This document shows, piece after piece, positions 34,585 to 43,712 of a DNA stretch of 59,225 bases (the stretch's first letter is position 1; each line of letters begins with the position of its first letter). Source of the DNA: Flavobacterium sp. ACAM 123. Lineage in GTDB: Bacteria; Bacteroidota; Bacteroidia; Flavobacteriales; Flavobacteriaceae. The notes below the pieces were generated by a model. That model had not been told where the DNA came from. It did no database searches and worked only from the letters and a program-made list of their open reading frames with translations. The position numbers and the translations under genes are program-made. Location of the stretch: the NCBI RefSeq assembly GCF_000264055.1, contig NZ_AJXL01000009.1, positions 80-59,304 of the forward strand, read 5' to 3'.

Positions 34585-34881
34585 ATGGAAAGTCTAAAAC
34601 CCTTATCTGATTTCTTTTTAGCTATTGAAAAGGATTACCGTATCAGTATTACGCATATCGGTGTTTATGCCGCATTGTTGAAATACAGTGGGGATAGGGG
34701 TTTTACTAGTCCAATCCAGGTTTTTAGCTATGAAATTATGCACATAGCAAAAATATCTGCATCAAGCACTTATCATAAATGTGTCAAAGAATTAAACGAG
34801 TATGGCTATATTAAGTACGAACCCTCTTTTAAGAGAAATCAAGGGAGTAGGATTTATTTTTCTTGTTCGTTCCCTAGTTAG
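34585..34881 (+). CDS. small winged-helix-like protein
   Basis: 98 residues with a helical, DNA-binding-like arrangement (ITHIGVYAALLKYS, IMHIAKISASSTYHKCVKELNEYGYIKYEPSF) that resembles winged-helix proteins which decide on strand-opening or replication control in mobile elements. Six bases after the DUF3945 gene. Common as a hypothetical gene at flavobacterial integrative elements; role unknown. Confidence 0.6.
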   Translation: MESLKPLSDFFLAIEKDYRISITHIGVYAALLKYSGDRGFTSPIQVFSYEIMHIAKISASSTYHKCVKELNEYGYIKYEPSFKRNQGSRIYFSCSFPS

Positions 34882-34909
34882 TAGCTAAGAATTTCAAAAT
34901 AGTAGTACG

Positions 34910-35350
34910 ATGAAAAAAGTAACAGTTGGCGAACTTTCTGTTTCGGTAGAAGTATTATTTACCAAGATAGAACAATTCGAATCCTTACTTGGACAAAGAT
35001 ATCCTAATACTTTAAATAGAGAAAGCGCTATAGGAAAAGGAAGTAGGTTTAAATGTGCTTCTCAATATAATAAAAATGAAATAGCACAACTATTTTATAT
35101 CCTAATGGACGAAGGAATCTTATTTTTTGACGATATAAACGAAAAAGAGAACAGAAGTAAGATGCAAAAGTTTATTGAAGATAATTTTACTTATTCTGGT
35201 GATTTTGGTAATCAAGTAAGTATCGGCACAATAAGCAAGCAGTTTTCAGAAGCCAAGGGTTTTACCTATGGAGATAGTCATCTTAAATTTCTGGATAAAA
35301 TTATTAGAGTGTTGCAGACACGAAGAGCTAAAATTGATTTAAAAAGCTAA
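34910..35350 (+). CDS. short RteC-domain protein
   Basis: 146 residues. The C-terminal two thirds (NKNEIAQLFYILMDEGILFF, NFTYSGDFGNQVSIGTISKQF) follow the C-terminal RteC-like pattern, here without the N-terminal part. In Bacteroides RteC promotes excision; the position next to the excisionase-like gene fits. It is a second, shorter relative of the gene at 22020. Confidence 0.55.
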   Translation: MKKVTVGELSVSVEVLFTKIEQFESLLGQRYPNTLNRESAIGKGSRFKCASQYNKNEIAQLFYILMDEGILFFDDINEKENRSKMQKFIEDNFTYSGDFGNQVSIGTISKQFSEAKGFTYGDSHLKFLDKIIRVLQTRRAKIDLKS

Positions 35351-35421
35351 TTAGCCTTCAAAATTTCTAACAAATTGCTTGTGCTTCATTCTCTATTTAA
35401 ATCATTAAAAACTCATAGATC

Positions 35422-35712
35422 ATGTCAAAAGAAGGAAAAGCTAATATAGTCGCATATCTGTCAGCAATCAAAAATTTGCTTGAGCCTTTGCAATCCCGAC
35501 TTGAAAAAATCGATTCTAAGATTAGCGGTCAAGATGTAAAGCCACGATTGCAGTATTATAGAAATGAGGATTTAAAGAAAATATTCGGACTATCTAATAA
35601 TACCATTATAAAATACCGCCAAACAGGTGTACTCCCATATACAAAGCTTGGTGATATATTTTTGTATGAGGCAAGCAAAATAGAAAAATTACTGAATAAA
35701 AATGGGCAATGA
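35422..35712 (+). CDS. excisionase-like HTH protein
   Basis: 96 residues: coiled N-terminal helix, then a MerR-type/excisionase-like HTH (NEDLKKIFGLSNNTIIKYRQTGVLPYTKLGDIFLYEASKIEKLL). Such small proteins next to the integrase typically act as recombination directionality factors. It converges with the integrase gene across a shared terminator. Confidence 0.72.
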   Translation: MSKEGKANIVAYLSAIKNLLEPLQSRLEKIDSKISGQDVKPRLQYYRNEDLKKIFGLSNNTIIKYRQTGVLPYTKLGDIFLYEASKIEKLLNKNGQ

Positions 35713-35820
35713 TAATAGTAATAACACAAGGGTTTTAAGATTCTTACAGTGTTATTAGTTAATTACCCAAATGTAAGATCTCAAAAACAATTGTAGCTGC
35801 ATTTATAGAATAGTTAGAAT

Positions 35821-35850
35821 AAAAAAGGATTCCTGCGGGAATCCTTTTTT
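35821..35850. terminator. bidirectional terminator between excisionase-like gene and integrase
   Basis: A perfect stem AAAAAAGGATTCC ... GGAATCCTTTTTT with a TGCG loop, having A-run before and T-run after, so it can stop transcription from both convergent genes. Confidence 0.9.
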
Positions 35851-35907
35851 GTTGAGTATACTTGGTTTGTTTAAAAGATATCTTCTATTAGGTATGGTGA
35901 TAAAAGA

Positions 35908-37122
35908 TTACATATATTTTTCCTTCAGTTTTGCCATGTCTTCCATTACGTTGACATCTAAAACCTTAGCGTAATGTTGCGTTTGTTTAATATTTGTATG
36001 CCCCATCATTGAAGAAACATTTTCTATTCTGACACCATTACCTAAAGTTACAGTGGTTGCAAAAGTATGTCTTGCGACATACCAGGTCAGGTTTTTATCA
36101 ATTCCGCATAAATCTGCAATTTCTTTTAGGTAGGCATTCATTTTTTGATTTGATATCTTAGGAATTAATCCTATTTGTAAATCTTTATATTTATTTATAA
36201 TTTTAAGAGTGGGAGGGAGTACAGGTACGTTTGCCCTGATTGCTGTTTTTGTCCTGTTAGTCATAATCCAAAGCGCGTCATTATTATCTTGGAATATATT
36301 ATTTGAAGTGAGATTACATGCATCTACAGGTGCATATCCAGTGTAGCAACTAAAAAGGAAAGTGTCTTTTACTCTCTCTAGACGCTCAGCAGCAAACTTT
36401 TTATTTTCAATGCGGTTTAACTCCTGCTGAGTTAGGAATACTGCATCCTTAATATTTAGTTTTCCATCGTAAAGAGCAAATGGATTCTTATCTATCAAAC
36501 CCATCCTAATGCAATAATAACAGGCTGTTTTATACATTCTCATATATTTTACTACCGAGTTGTTTTTAATGCCAACGCGCCCTTTATAAACACTTTCGTA
36601 TTTAAGGAAAGATTCGAGATTATAAATGAAAGCGCTGGAAATTTCATTTGATGAAATATCTTGAATTCCATATTGCTTTTTCATAAAGATGGTCAGCAGT
36701 TCTTTGGAGCGTTCATATTTTTGGAACGATGCTTTAGATCTTTCGTCTGTATTGACCTTTTTTTGAAAATAGTTATTATGCGTTTCTATCAGGTGTAAAA
36801 TGCTTGTCCCTTCAGTTTTTGTTTTCCCTGTAAACTCATTTTTAAGTTGAGTCAAAGAGATTTCTGGATCAACTTTGGTCAACTCATTAAATTTTTTTTC
36901 GAGGTTCAACTCAAATATGTCCAAGGAATGTTTGAGAACTTTTTCTTTTTCAAGTTTAAGTACATTTCTAAGGTTGTTAGTAAATTGCCATCTCTCTTTA
37001 GAGATCCGTTTACTGGTGGTCATATCAATAGATTGCTGATTGTGGGAGATTCTCGCAAAGACAGGAGATTCTCCTTTTGTATTTGCTTTTCCGGGCTTGA
37101 GAAAAAAAATTACTTTTAACAT
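35908..37122 (-). CDS. int: tyrosine recombinase (integrase) of the element
   Basis: A 404-residue integrase: Arm-binding N-terminus (IFFLKPGKANTKGESPVF), SAM-like core-binding domain (about 100-215) and catalytic domain with R351-H352 (ARHTFAT), H375 (MGHTN) and nucleophile Y384 (HYAKV). As often in Bacteroidota integrases, the first catalytic Arg is not in the usual TGxR place (here TGYAPVDA), and the HxxR His is replaced by Tyr (WYVAR). It is transcribed leftwards from about 250 bases beside tRNA-Ser. The likely att site is the tRNA 3' end. Confidence 0.93.
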   Translation of the reverse strand: MLKVIFFLKPGKANTKGESPVFARISHNQQSIDMTTSKRISKERWQFTNNLRNVLKLEKEKVLKHSLDIFELNLEKKFNELTKVDPEISLTQLKNEFTGKTKTEGTSILHLIETHNNYFQKKVNTDERSKASFQKYERSKELLTIFMKKQYGIQDISSNEISSAFIYNLESFLKYESVYKGRVGIKNNSVVKYMRMYKTACYYCIRMGLIDKNPFALYDGKLNIKDAVFLTQQELNRIENKKFAAERLERVKDTFLFSCYTGYAPVDACNLTSNNIFQDNNDALWIMTNRTKTAIRANVPVLPPTLKIINKYKDLQIGLIPKISNQKMNAYLKEIADLCGIDKNLTWYVARHTFATTVTLGNGVRIENVSSMMGHTNIKQTQHYAKVLDVNVMEDMAKLKEKYM

Positions 37123-37213
37123 AATTTAGGTTTTTAAATTAATAATCAAATTGATTTAAAAACTTTGAAAGTATCTAGCATTCACGGGGAATTCCCAGGG
37201 AATACTTGAATTT

Positions 37214-37264
37214 TAGTGTCCCTATTTTTAATGAAAAATAAGAGGGTCACTAATAGGGACACTA
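37214..37264. repeat. 13-bp inverted repeat between integrase and tRNA
   Basis: TAGTGTCCCTATT at 37214-37226 and its exact reverse complement AATAGGGACACTA at 37252-37264, separated by 25 bases. It lies upstream of int and about 110 bases from the tRNA, where recombinase core or arm sites, or an int operator, are expected. Confidence 0.7.
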
Positions 37265-37302
37265 GCCTTTGATAGTATATGTGTCTTTTGAGTCTTGACA
37301 AA

Positions 37303-37341
37303 AAACAAAAAAGCCTTTAAATACTAGTATTTAAAGGCTTT
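37303..37341 (-). terminator. terminator downstream of tRNA-Ser
   Basis: A palindrome AAAAGCCTTTAAATACTAGT continuing as its mirror to 37341, with A-run at its low-coordinate end that becomes a T-run on the minus strand. It ends tRNA-Ser transcription and shields the integrase region. Confidence 0.85.
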
Positions 37342-37372
37342 TGACTTTTAAAGTTTCTTTTGAAACTCTATG

Positions 37373-37460
37373 TGGCGGAGAAAGAGGGATTCGAACCCCC
37401 GGACCTGTTACAGTCAACAGTTTTCAAGACTGCCGCATTCGACCGCTCTGCCATTTCTCC
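37373..37460 (-). tRNA. tRNA-Ser (UGA)
   Basis: On the minus strand GGAGAAATGGCAGAGCGGTC starts the acceptor and D arms; the anticodon loop reads CTTGAAA with anticodon TGA; a long variable arm (CTGTTGACTGTAACAG) is typical of Ser; the T arm GGTTCGAATC and an encoded CCA end close the 88-base gene. It is intact. A strong promoter lies upstream, and the accessory island abuts its 3' end. Confidence 0.97.
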
Positions 37461-37492
37461 AGTGAGCGACAATCATTTGTTGATTGCGAGTG

Positions 37493-37522
37493 CAAATATA
37501 GGCACCTTTTTCGGTTTACAAA
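37493..37522 (-). promoter_or_regulatory. promoter of tRNA-Ser
   Basis: On the minus strand TTTG (-33, at 37519-37522) and TATATTTG (-7, at 37493-37500) are separated by 18 bases, a close match to the Bacteroidota consensus TTTG/TAnnTTTG. It is about 33 bases upstream of the tRNA 5' end. Confidence 0.85.
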
Positions 37523-37627
37523 AACAATTTGGATAAAAATTTAAGCTATTTTTCAGACTGTTTTTTAAATGTTTCATTTTCTTTGCTTTAGGAAAAATAT
37601 ATTTAAAAAATAGAATTGAAAAATGGG

Positions 37628-38761
37628 CTAATACTTTACGTATTCTGTGATTTCCAAGCCGTATCCTATCATTCCAACCCGTTTCGTTTGTTCCGCATTT
37701 GTGACTAATCTTATTTTTGAGATATCGATATCGTGTAGTATCTGAGCTCCGATACCAAAATCTTTGTTGTCCATTTTGACCTGCGGCGCTTTAAATATAC
37801 CTTTCGTCTGCAGCTCTTTTAACTCTACTATGCGATTCAATAAGTCCACCGACTGCACTTCTTGGTTGATAAAAAGAATTGCACCTCTGTTTTCTTTATT
37901 AATCAGTTGGAACATATTGTCTAGTTTCTTGTCGGCATCATTGGTCAGTGTTCCTAAAATATCGTTGTTTACCGAAGTGGAATTGATTCTGGTCACAACC
38001 GGTTCTCCGATATTCCAGGTTCCTTTAGTTAAGGCAATATGTATTTGTTTGTTTGTCGTTTGTTGGTACGCTCTAAGTCTGAAAGTCCCGTAGTGCGTCT
38101 CAATATCATAATCTTCTTTTTTTATAATCAGACTGTCATGTTGCATTCTGTAGGCAACAAGATCTTCAATTGAAACCAATTTCAAGTTGAATTTTTTAGC
38201 CACTTTAGCCAATTGTGGCAAACGTGCCATGCTTCCGTCTTCATTCATGATTTCGACAATCACTCCTGCCGACTTAAAACCTGCTAATCGGGCAAAATCA
38301 ATTGCTGCTTCCGTATGACCTGTTCTTCTAAGGACGCCTCCTTGTTTGGCAATTAAAGGGAAAATATGTCCTGGTCTGGCTAAATCATGTGGTTTAGTGT
38401 CAGCATTAGCAAAAGACAAAACAGTTTTAGCTCTGTCTGCAGCCGATATTCCTGTCGTTACGCCGCCACCTCTTAAATCTACGGAAACCGTGAAAGCAGT
38501 TTCCATAGGATCAGTATTGTTAGTCACCATTACGTGTAATCCTAATTCTTTACAACGGCTTTCTGTCAATGGTGCACAAATTAATCCGCGGCCGTGAGTC
38601 GCCATGAAGTTGATCATTTCTGGGGTTACTTTCTCGGCTGCTGCTAGAAAATCACCTTCGTTTTCTCGGTCTTCATCATCAACAACTATTATGATTTTTC
38701 CTTGACGAATGTCTTCTATTGCTTCTTCTATTGTATTAAGTTGTATTCTATTTGTGACCAT
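37628..38761 (-). CDS. ribB: 3,4-dihydroxy-2-butanone-4-phosphate synthase with degenerate RibA-like domain
   Basis: A 377-residue protein for riboflavin synthesis. Residues 1-205 are a complete Rib[22 protein letters not shown] and [17 protein letters not shown] carry the acidic and His active-site residues that convert ribulose 5-phosphate. Residues 206-377 look like GTP cyclohydrolase II ([34 protein letters not shown]) but the zinc Cys residues of HSEC...RCDCG are replaced ([20 protein letters not shown]) and the EGRxIGL segment is lost. So only the RibB activity should remain. First gene of a leftward row; its start is 9 bases before the lptF stop. Confidence 0.93.
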   Translation of the reverse strand: MVTNRIQLNTIEEAIEDIRQGKIIIVVDDEDRENEGDFLAAAEKVTPEMINFMATHGRGLICAPLTESRCKELGLHVMVTNNTDPMETAFTVSVDLRGGGVTTGISAADRAKTVLSFANADTKPHDLARPGHIFPLIAKQGGVLRRTGHTEAAIDFARLAGFKSAGVIVEIMNEDGSMARLPQLAKVAKKFNLKLVSIEDLVAYRMQHDSLIIKKEDYDIETHYGTFRLRAYQQTTNKQIHIALTKGTWNIGEPVVTRINSTSVNNDILGTLTNDADKKLDNMFQLINKENRGAILFINQEVQSVDLLNRIVELKELQTKGIFKAPQVKMDNKDFGIGAQILHDIDISKIRLVTNAEQTKRVGMIGYGLEITEYVKY

Positions 38762-38770
38762 GGTAGGTAT

Positions 38771-40210
38771 TTATTTTTTAGATGGAAATAATTTTTGAAA
38801 TAGTTTTTGGAATGGACTTAAAATCACATCCATGTTTATTAAACCTATATCATTTGTTGCGCGGTAGGTTAACAATATAGCTAATGGCGTCAGGATAAAG
38901 GAAGACATCCACGCTCCCATAAAAGGAGACATTCCATTTTCCTGCGCTATTTTCTTCCCGAAGGTGTTGATGAAGTGATAAGAAATAAAAATTAAAACAG
39001 CAAATATAATAGGTAGTCCAAGCCCGCCTTTTCTAATAATGGCGCCCAAAGGAGCTCCTATAAAAAACATCATAAAACAGGCAAAGGCAATTACAAATTT
39101 ATCGAAAAAAGCAAGCTGATGGTTGTTGATGTTTTTCTGCTTGTTCTCTAAATTAACTTTAGTAGCATCAATGGAGTATCCGGTACTTACTGTGTTACTG
39201 TTCGCTATTTTTAAGATCTCTAATTTTTGCGTATTTGTATACACAGATAAGATGTCAGCAGGAAGTGTTTTCTTTTTTTCTACGGCTGTTTTAGGAACAA
39301 TATTGTTGTTGGTGATTCCGGTTCGCAAGTTGATATTTTCCGAATACGATACGATTTCGGTTTTCAAATTTTTATGTAGGGAATCTAAGGTGTAGCTTAA
39401 CTCGTTTATCGTCAACATCGTATTGGTGTTGGCTATGTTTTTGTCGTCGATATTTACTTTATTCAATTGCGACAAATCGATATTAAGAGTATATTTTTTA
39501 TAGTAACTTTTTGCGAAAGGCATCTTTATGCGATCTTCGTATTTTTTCGGGATGAGATCTTCATAATAGTACCCGTCATTTAGGACTAATTGTAAGATAC
39601 TGGATTGTTCACTGCTGACTAACTTCCCGTCTTTTGCCTTAATTACCGTTTTGCTCCCGTCTCCTATACTGGATTTCTTATGGATGGTAATACCGGTCAA
39701 AATGTTTCCGTTATTTCCAGATTTTTTATTGACTTTGATGTTATAATCTCCCACGTCACTAAACTGTCCTTCGGCTATTGCCATAGCAGGTTTTACTTGT
39801 GCAATGTTTTTTCTGAAATTTATAAATTTATATTCTGCATACGGAATTACATTATTGGCAAAAAAGAAAGCGATGATACTAAGTAAAAGAATAAAAGCAG
39901 TGAGACTTCTCATTGCTCTTTGCAATGAAATACCAGCAGATTTCATAGCCGCAAACTCATAGTTCTCCGCTAAATTACCAAAGGTCATTATCGACGCCAG
40001 CAGTATGGAAAGCGGTAATACTAGTGGGATTATTCGTGGCATCGAAAACATCAAAAACTTAATGATTAAAGCTACATCCAAGTCCTTACCTGCAAGCTCA
40101 GCAATGAACAGCCAAACGGTTTGCAGTATGAATATAAAAAACAAGATTACAAATACCGTAGTAAATGTAATCAGGAATGTTTTTAATAAGTATTTGTCAA
40201 GAATTTTCAC
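38771..40210 (-). CDS. LptF/LptG-family lipopolysaccharide export permease
   Basis: 479 residues, YjgP/YjgQ family. Three N-terminal membrane helices (LLKTFLITFTTVFVILFFIFIL; IIKFLMFSMPRIIPLVLPLSILLASIM; SLTAFILLLSIIAFFFAN), a long periplasmic beta-jellyroll of about 220 residues, and three C-terminal helices. Part of the LptB2FG extractor that moves LPS from the inner membrane. The large insert rich in charged residues (GDGSKTVIKA..., IKMPFAKS...) is usual in Bacteroidota. Between lolA and ribB, 7 bases from lolA. Confidence 0.93.
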   Translation of the reverse strand: MKILDKYLLKTFLITFTTVFVILFFIFILQTVWLFIAELAGKDLDVALIIKFLMFSMPRIIPLVLPLSILLASIMTFGNLAENYEFAAMKSAGISLQRAMRSLTAFILLLSIIAFFFANNVIPYAEYKFINFRKNIAQVKPAMAIAEGQFSDVGDYNIKVNKKSGNNGNILTGITIHKKSSIGDGSKTVIKAKDGKLVSSEQSSILQLVLNDGYYYEDLIPKKYEDRIKMPFAKSYYKKYTLNIDLSQLNKVNIDDKNIANTNTMLTINELSYTLDSLHKNLKTEIVSYSENINLRTGITNNNIVPKTAVEKKKTLPADILSVYTNTQKLEILKIANSNTVSTGYSIDATKVNLENKQKNINNHQLAFFDKFVIAFACFMMFFIGAPLGAIIRKGGLGLPIIFAVLIFISYHFINTFGKKIAQENGMSPFMGAWMSSFILTPLAILLTYRATNDIGLINMDVILSPFQKLFQKLFPSKK

Positions 40211-40217
40211 CTAAGAA

Positions 40218-40859
40218 TTAATCTAATTTATTGATGTAGTAATTTGGATATTTACTTTCTACAAAGATAAATTGATTTTTCGACAAAGGTTGATTGGTTT
40301 TAAAAGAATTAACGGTTAATGTAGTTTTTGTTCCGTTTTTACCCATTTCTATCAAGTTATAGATGTGTTTGGTTTGTACATCAATACCTAATAGTATTTC
40401 TTTTCTCTGATCTTTCGAATTAGTGGGAATTAGTTTGATATATTGTATTTTGCGCCCTCTTACATCTTGTAGGATATCCATAGAATATTTATAGCCACTA
40501 TTGAAGAAAGTTAACATTTTTGAAGGTGTAATTGCACTTTCGTCTTTTTCGTTAAAGCTTGAAATCGAAATTTCTTCATCTTCTGGAACGATAGTGTAGG
40601 TTTTCTTACCGTCAAAAATTTTCGTAATTCCCATAAAGTTCAATACGTATTGATTGTTTTTCATCGTTACGTTTCCTTTACTATCCTGATTAATATTTTC
40701 TTTTGCATTATTCAAAGAATATTTGAAATCAATTGCAATATTGTCATAACTTCTCACTTTTGTTGTCACTTGGTCTAAAAGAGCTTTTGCCCTTTTATCT
40801 TGTGCCTGTATCGAAAAGCTAAAAAGAAGAATAAATGCAATTAGAATAAAATTTTTCAT
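40218..40859 (-). CDS. lolA: LolA-like outer-membrane lipoprotein carrier protein
   Basis: 213 residues from the ATG at 40859 (MKNFILIAFILLFSF); longer readings to 40898 overlap ftsK and start inside it. A signal peptide ends SIQAQ. The rest is the LolA beta-barrel type fold (ANDYNIDF-like IAIDFKYSL, FDGKKTYTIVPED, ILLGIDVQTKHIYNLI). It carries lipoproteins across the periplasm. Four bases separate it from the ftsK stop, so the two are co-transcribed. Confidence 0.88.
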   Translation of the reverse strand: MKNFILIAFILLFSFSIQAQDKRAKALLDQVTTKVRSYDNIAIDFKYSLNNAKENINQDSKGNVTMKNNQYVLNFMGITKIFDGKKTYTIVPEDEEISISSFNEKDESAITPSKMLTFFNSGYKYSMDILQDVRGRKIQYIKLIPTNSKDQRKEILLGIDVQTKHIYNLIEMGKNGTKTTLTVNSFKTNQPLSKNQFIFVESKYPNYYINKLD

Positions 40860-40863
40860 AGTA

Positions 40864-43302
40864 TTAATTATTTTGTTCATTGTTAAAAAATTGATCAAGA
40901 GAACTCATGTCCAGGATGTTTACACCACGTGCTTTACTTCCCTCGAATGGACCCACAATACCAGCAGCTTCTAATTGGTCGATCAGTCGACCGGCTCTGT
41001 TGTAGCCCAGTTTTAGTTTTCTTTGTAACAATGATGCTGAGCCTTGTTGTGCGTTGACAATAATTTCGGCGGCTTCTCTAAACAAAGTATCTCTTTCAGA
41101 AATATCTACATCAAGATTAATGCCACTATCTTCTCCCACGAATTCTGGAAGCAAATAAGCGGTAGCATATGCTTTTTGGGAACCAATGAAATCAGTTATT
41201 TTTTCTACCTCAGGGGTGTCTATAAAGGCACATTGTATACGCACCACATCATTACCATTCGTATAGAGCATATCTCCGCGTCCGATCAACTGATCCGCTC
41301 CGGAAGTGTCCAGAATAGTTCTAGAGTCAATTTTTGATGTTACTCTAAATGCAATCCTTGCAGGAAAGTTGGCCTTGATCAAACCTGTAATTACATTTAC
41401 TGAAGGTCTTTGTGTTGCAATAATTAGATGGATTCCTATTGCTCTGGCTAATTGAGCTAAGCGGGCAATGGGAACTTCCACCTCTTTTCCGGCAGTCATT
41501 ATCAAATCGGCAAATTCATCTACCACTAAGATGATATAAGGTAAAAAGCGATGTCCATTTTCAGGATTTAGTTTTCGGGCCTTAAATTTATCATTGTATT
41601 CTTTAATATTTCGCACCATCGCATCTTTCAATAGCGAATACCGATTGTCCATTTCCACGCAAAGGGAATTTAAAGTATTTACTACTTTAGCGTTGTCCGT
41701 AAGAATCGCATCATCAGTATCCGGGAGTTTGGCTAAATAATGTCTTTCAATTTTATTAAAAAGAGTCAGTTCTACTTTTTTAGGATCGACCAAAACAAAT
41801 TTAACTTCAGCAGGGTGCTTCTTGTACAATAAGGAGGTAAGAACCGCATTCAGACCCACAGATTTTCCTTGTCCAGTAGCTCCGGCCATCAGTAGGTGAG
41901 GCATTTTGGCTAAATCGACCACAAAGGTTTCGTTAGATATTGTTTTACCCAATGCAATTGGTAACTCCATCTCCGCTTGCTGAAATTTTATGGAACCGAT
42001 TACACTTTTCATGGAAACGACGGTTGGATTCTTGTTGGGAACTTCGATTCCTATTGTTCCTTTTCCAGGAATAGGGGCAATGATTCGAATTCCTAATGCC
42101 GAAAGGGATAACGCGATATCATCTTCCAGATTCTTGATTTTTGAAATTCGAATTCCCGCTTCAGGAACTATTTCATATAAAGTAACAGAGGGACCAACGG
42201 TTGCCTTGATTTGTGCTATTTCTATTTTATAATTGCGAAGGGTGTCTACAATCCTATTTTTATTGTCTTCTAATTCTTCTTGGTTAATCGTGATGCCACC
42301 AGTTGAGTATTCTTTTAAAAGATCTATTGTAGGGTATTTATAGTTGGATAGATCCAATGTAGGATCAAATAAGCCAAAATCGGATACAAGTCTTGAAGCT
42401 AAATTCTCTTCAATAAGATCCTCTTCAGGCGCTGTTTCAATAACAAATGAGTCATCAACAGCATTTTTGTCTGTCAGAATTTCGTCGACAGGTTTCGGTT
42501 TGGGAACAGGATCGAGATTAATTTCCGAAGAATGGTTGATTGTTGGTTTTAAAGATTCTTTGTTGACTTCAAATTTGGAAGGCTTTGGAACAAGAGAACT
42601 GTCCTCCAATTCCTTTTCTTCTGTTATTGCAAATTCTTCCAAATTATACGAGCCTCCCATATCAGCTGCGGTAGTGGAACCTAAATCCGTTTTAATTTCT
42701 TTTTTAGTATTTTCGAAAAAGGATTGAATTCTTTCTGGAGAAAGTTTCAGTTTAAAAATAACATAAATGACAAGACCAAAAATCAGAATCAATAGAGTTC
42801 CTGTTTTTCCAATATAATCCTGTAAGAATAAATTCAGTTCATAACCGACCGTGCCCCCTAATTCAGGTAGTGAAGTGGCAAAAAACCCAAATAAAATTGA
42901 CAAAATAACAATAGCAAATAAATCCCAGAACCAAATACCTTTCAGTTTTTTCGAAGAAATACCGAGAATCAAAAAGATTCCAGTCAAGAAAAATAACCGA
43001 ACAAACAGAAAAGAGGCAAGCCCAAAACCTTTATAAACAATTAAATCTGCCAAAAAAGCGCCAAATTTACCCAACCAATTTTGAACGGTCTCCGAGCGGT
43101 CTGTCAATTCAGAAACGGCACTTTGATCTTCTTGCCCATATATATAAAAGGATGTAAAAGCAACCAGTAAAGCAACAGAAAATAAGATAAAAAGACTACC
43201 TAGCACGATTTTGTGCTGTTTCGTCAGTACCCATGAATTGCCTTCTTTAGCTTTTGAATTGTTTTTCTTATCTAAAGGTTCTTTTTTTGTTGTTTTCGCC
43301 AT
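40864..43302 (-). CDS. ftsK: DNA translocase FtsK/SpoIIIE
   Basis: An 812-residue division-linked translocase. Four N-terminal membrane helices (starting VLGSLFILFSVALLVAF), a linker rich in charged residues, and the RecA-like motor with Walker A GATGQGKS near residue 475, Walker B IILVVDEFADLIM and TQRPSVNVITGLIKANFP. The C-terminal gamma domain with its winged helix (LQRKLKLGYNRAGRLIDQLEAAGI) recognises KOPS-like DNA. Complete and normal for the phylum. Confidence 0.97.
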   Translation of the reverse strand: MAKTTKKEPLDKKNNSKAKEGNSWVLTKQHKIVLGSLFILFSVALLVAFTSFYIYGQEDQSAVSELTDRSETVQNWLGKFGAFLADLIVYKGFGLASFLFVRLFFLTGIFLILGISSKKLKGIWFWDLFAIVILSILFGFFATSLPELGGTVGYELNLFLQDYIGKTGTLLILIFGLVIYVIFKLKLSPERIQSFFENTKKEIKTDLGSTTAADMGGSYNLEEFAITEEKELEDSSLVPKPSKFEVNKESLKPTINHSSEINLDPVPKPKPVDEILTDKNAVDDSFVIETAPEEDLIEENLASRLVSDFGLFDPTLDLSNYKYPTIDLLKEYSTGGITINQEELEDNKNRIVDTLRNYKIEIAQIKATVGPSVTLYEIVPEAGIRISKIKNLEDDIALSLSALGIRIIAPIPGKGTIGIEVPNKNPTVVSMKSVIGSIKFQQAEMELPIALGKTISNETFVVDLAKMPHLLMAGATGQGKSVGLNAVLTSLLYKKHPAEVKFVLVDPKKVELTLFNKIERHYLAKLPDTDDAILTDNAKVVNTLNSLCVEMDNRYSLLKDAMVRNIKEYNDKFKARKLNPENGHRFLPYIILVVDEFADLIMTAGKEVEVPIARLAQLARAIGIHLIIATQRPSVNVITGLIKANFPARIAFRVTSKIDSRTILDTSGADQLIGRGDMLYTNGNDVVRIQCAFIDTPEVEKITDFIGSQKAYATAYLLPEFVGEDSGINLDVDISERDTLFREAAEIIVNAQQGSASLLQRKLKLGYNRAGRLIDQLEAAGIVGPFEGSKARGVNILDMSSLDQFFNNEQNN

Positions 43303-43327
43303 TCTTGATTGTATGTAATATTACCAG

Positions 43328-43702
43328 CTAAAAAATTAGTGGGACGTAGATGATTAAACCGATAATTATTGCTGTTATACCTGCAAAAAAAACAGCTCCC
43401 GCGGCAATGTCTTTTATGAAACCAATTTTTTCATGATACGTTGGATGTATAAAATCAGCGATTTTTTCTACAGCTGTATTTAGTCCTTCGATACTCATCA
43501 CAAAGCCGATTGCCAAAGTTTGAAAAAGCCATTCCGTTGTAGAAATACCGAAATAAAATCCGGCAATGGTTACCAAAATTCCAAGTGAGAATTGAACCAT
43601 TATACTATGCTCCGTGGTAAGTAACTTAAGGGCTCCTTTCACGGCATAGTTGACACTTTTCAATCTTCCGGTAATGAAGCTGTTGTCTTTTTGAAATTCC
43701 AT
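43328..43702 (-). CDS. dgkA: diacylglycerol/undecaprenol kinase (DgkA family)
   Basis: 124 residues with three membrane helices and the family motif EGLNTAVEKIADF, which bears the catalytic Glu and nucleotide-binding Asn. It phosphorylates diacylglycerol or undecaprenol at the inner membrane; in Gram-positives and Bacteroidota the undecaprenol role is likely. Ten bases after tpx on the same strand, 25 bases before ftsK. Confidence 0.9.
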   Translation of the reverse strand: MEFQKDNSFITGRLKSVNYAVKGALKLLTTEHSIMVQFSLGILVTIAGFYFGISTTEWLFQTLAIGFVMSIEGLNTAVEKIADFIHPTYHEKIGFIKDIAAGAVFFAGITAIIIGLIIYVPLIF

Positions 43703-43712
43703 CGCTTTAATG

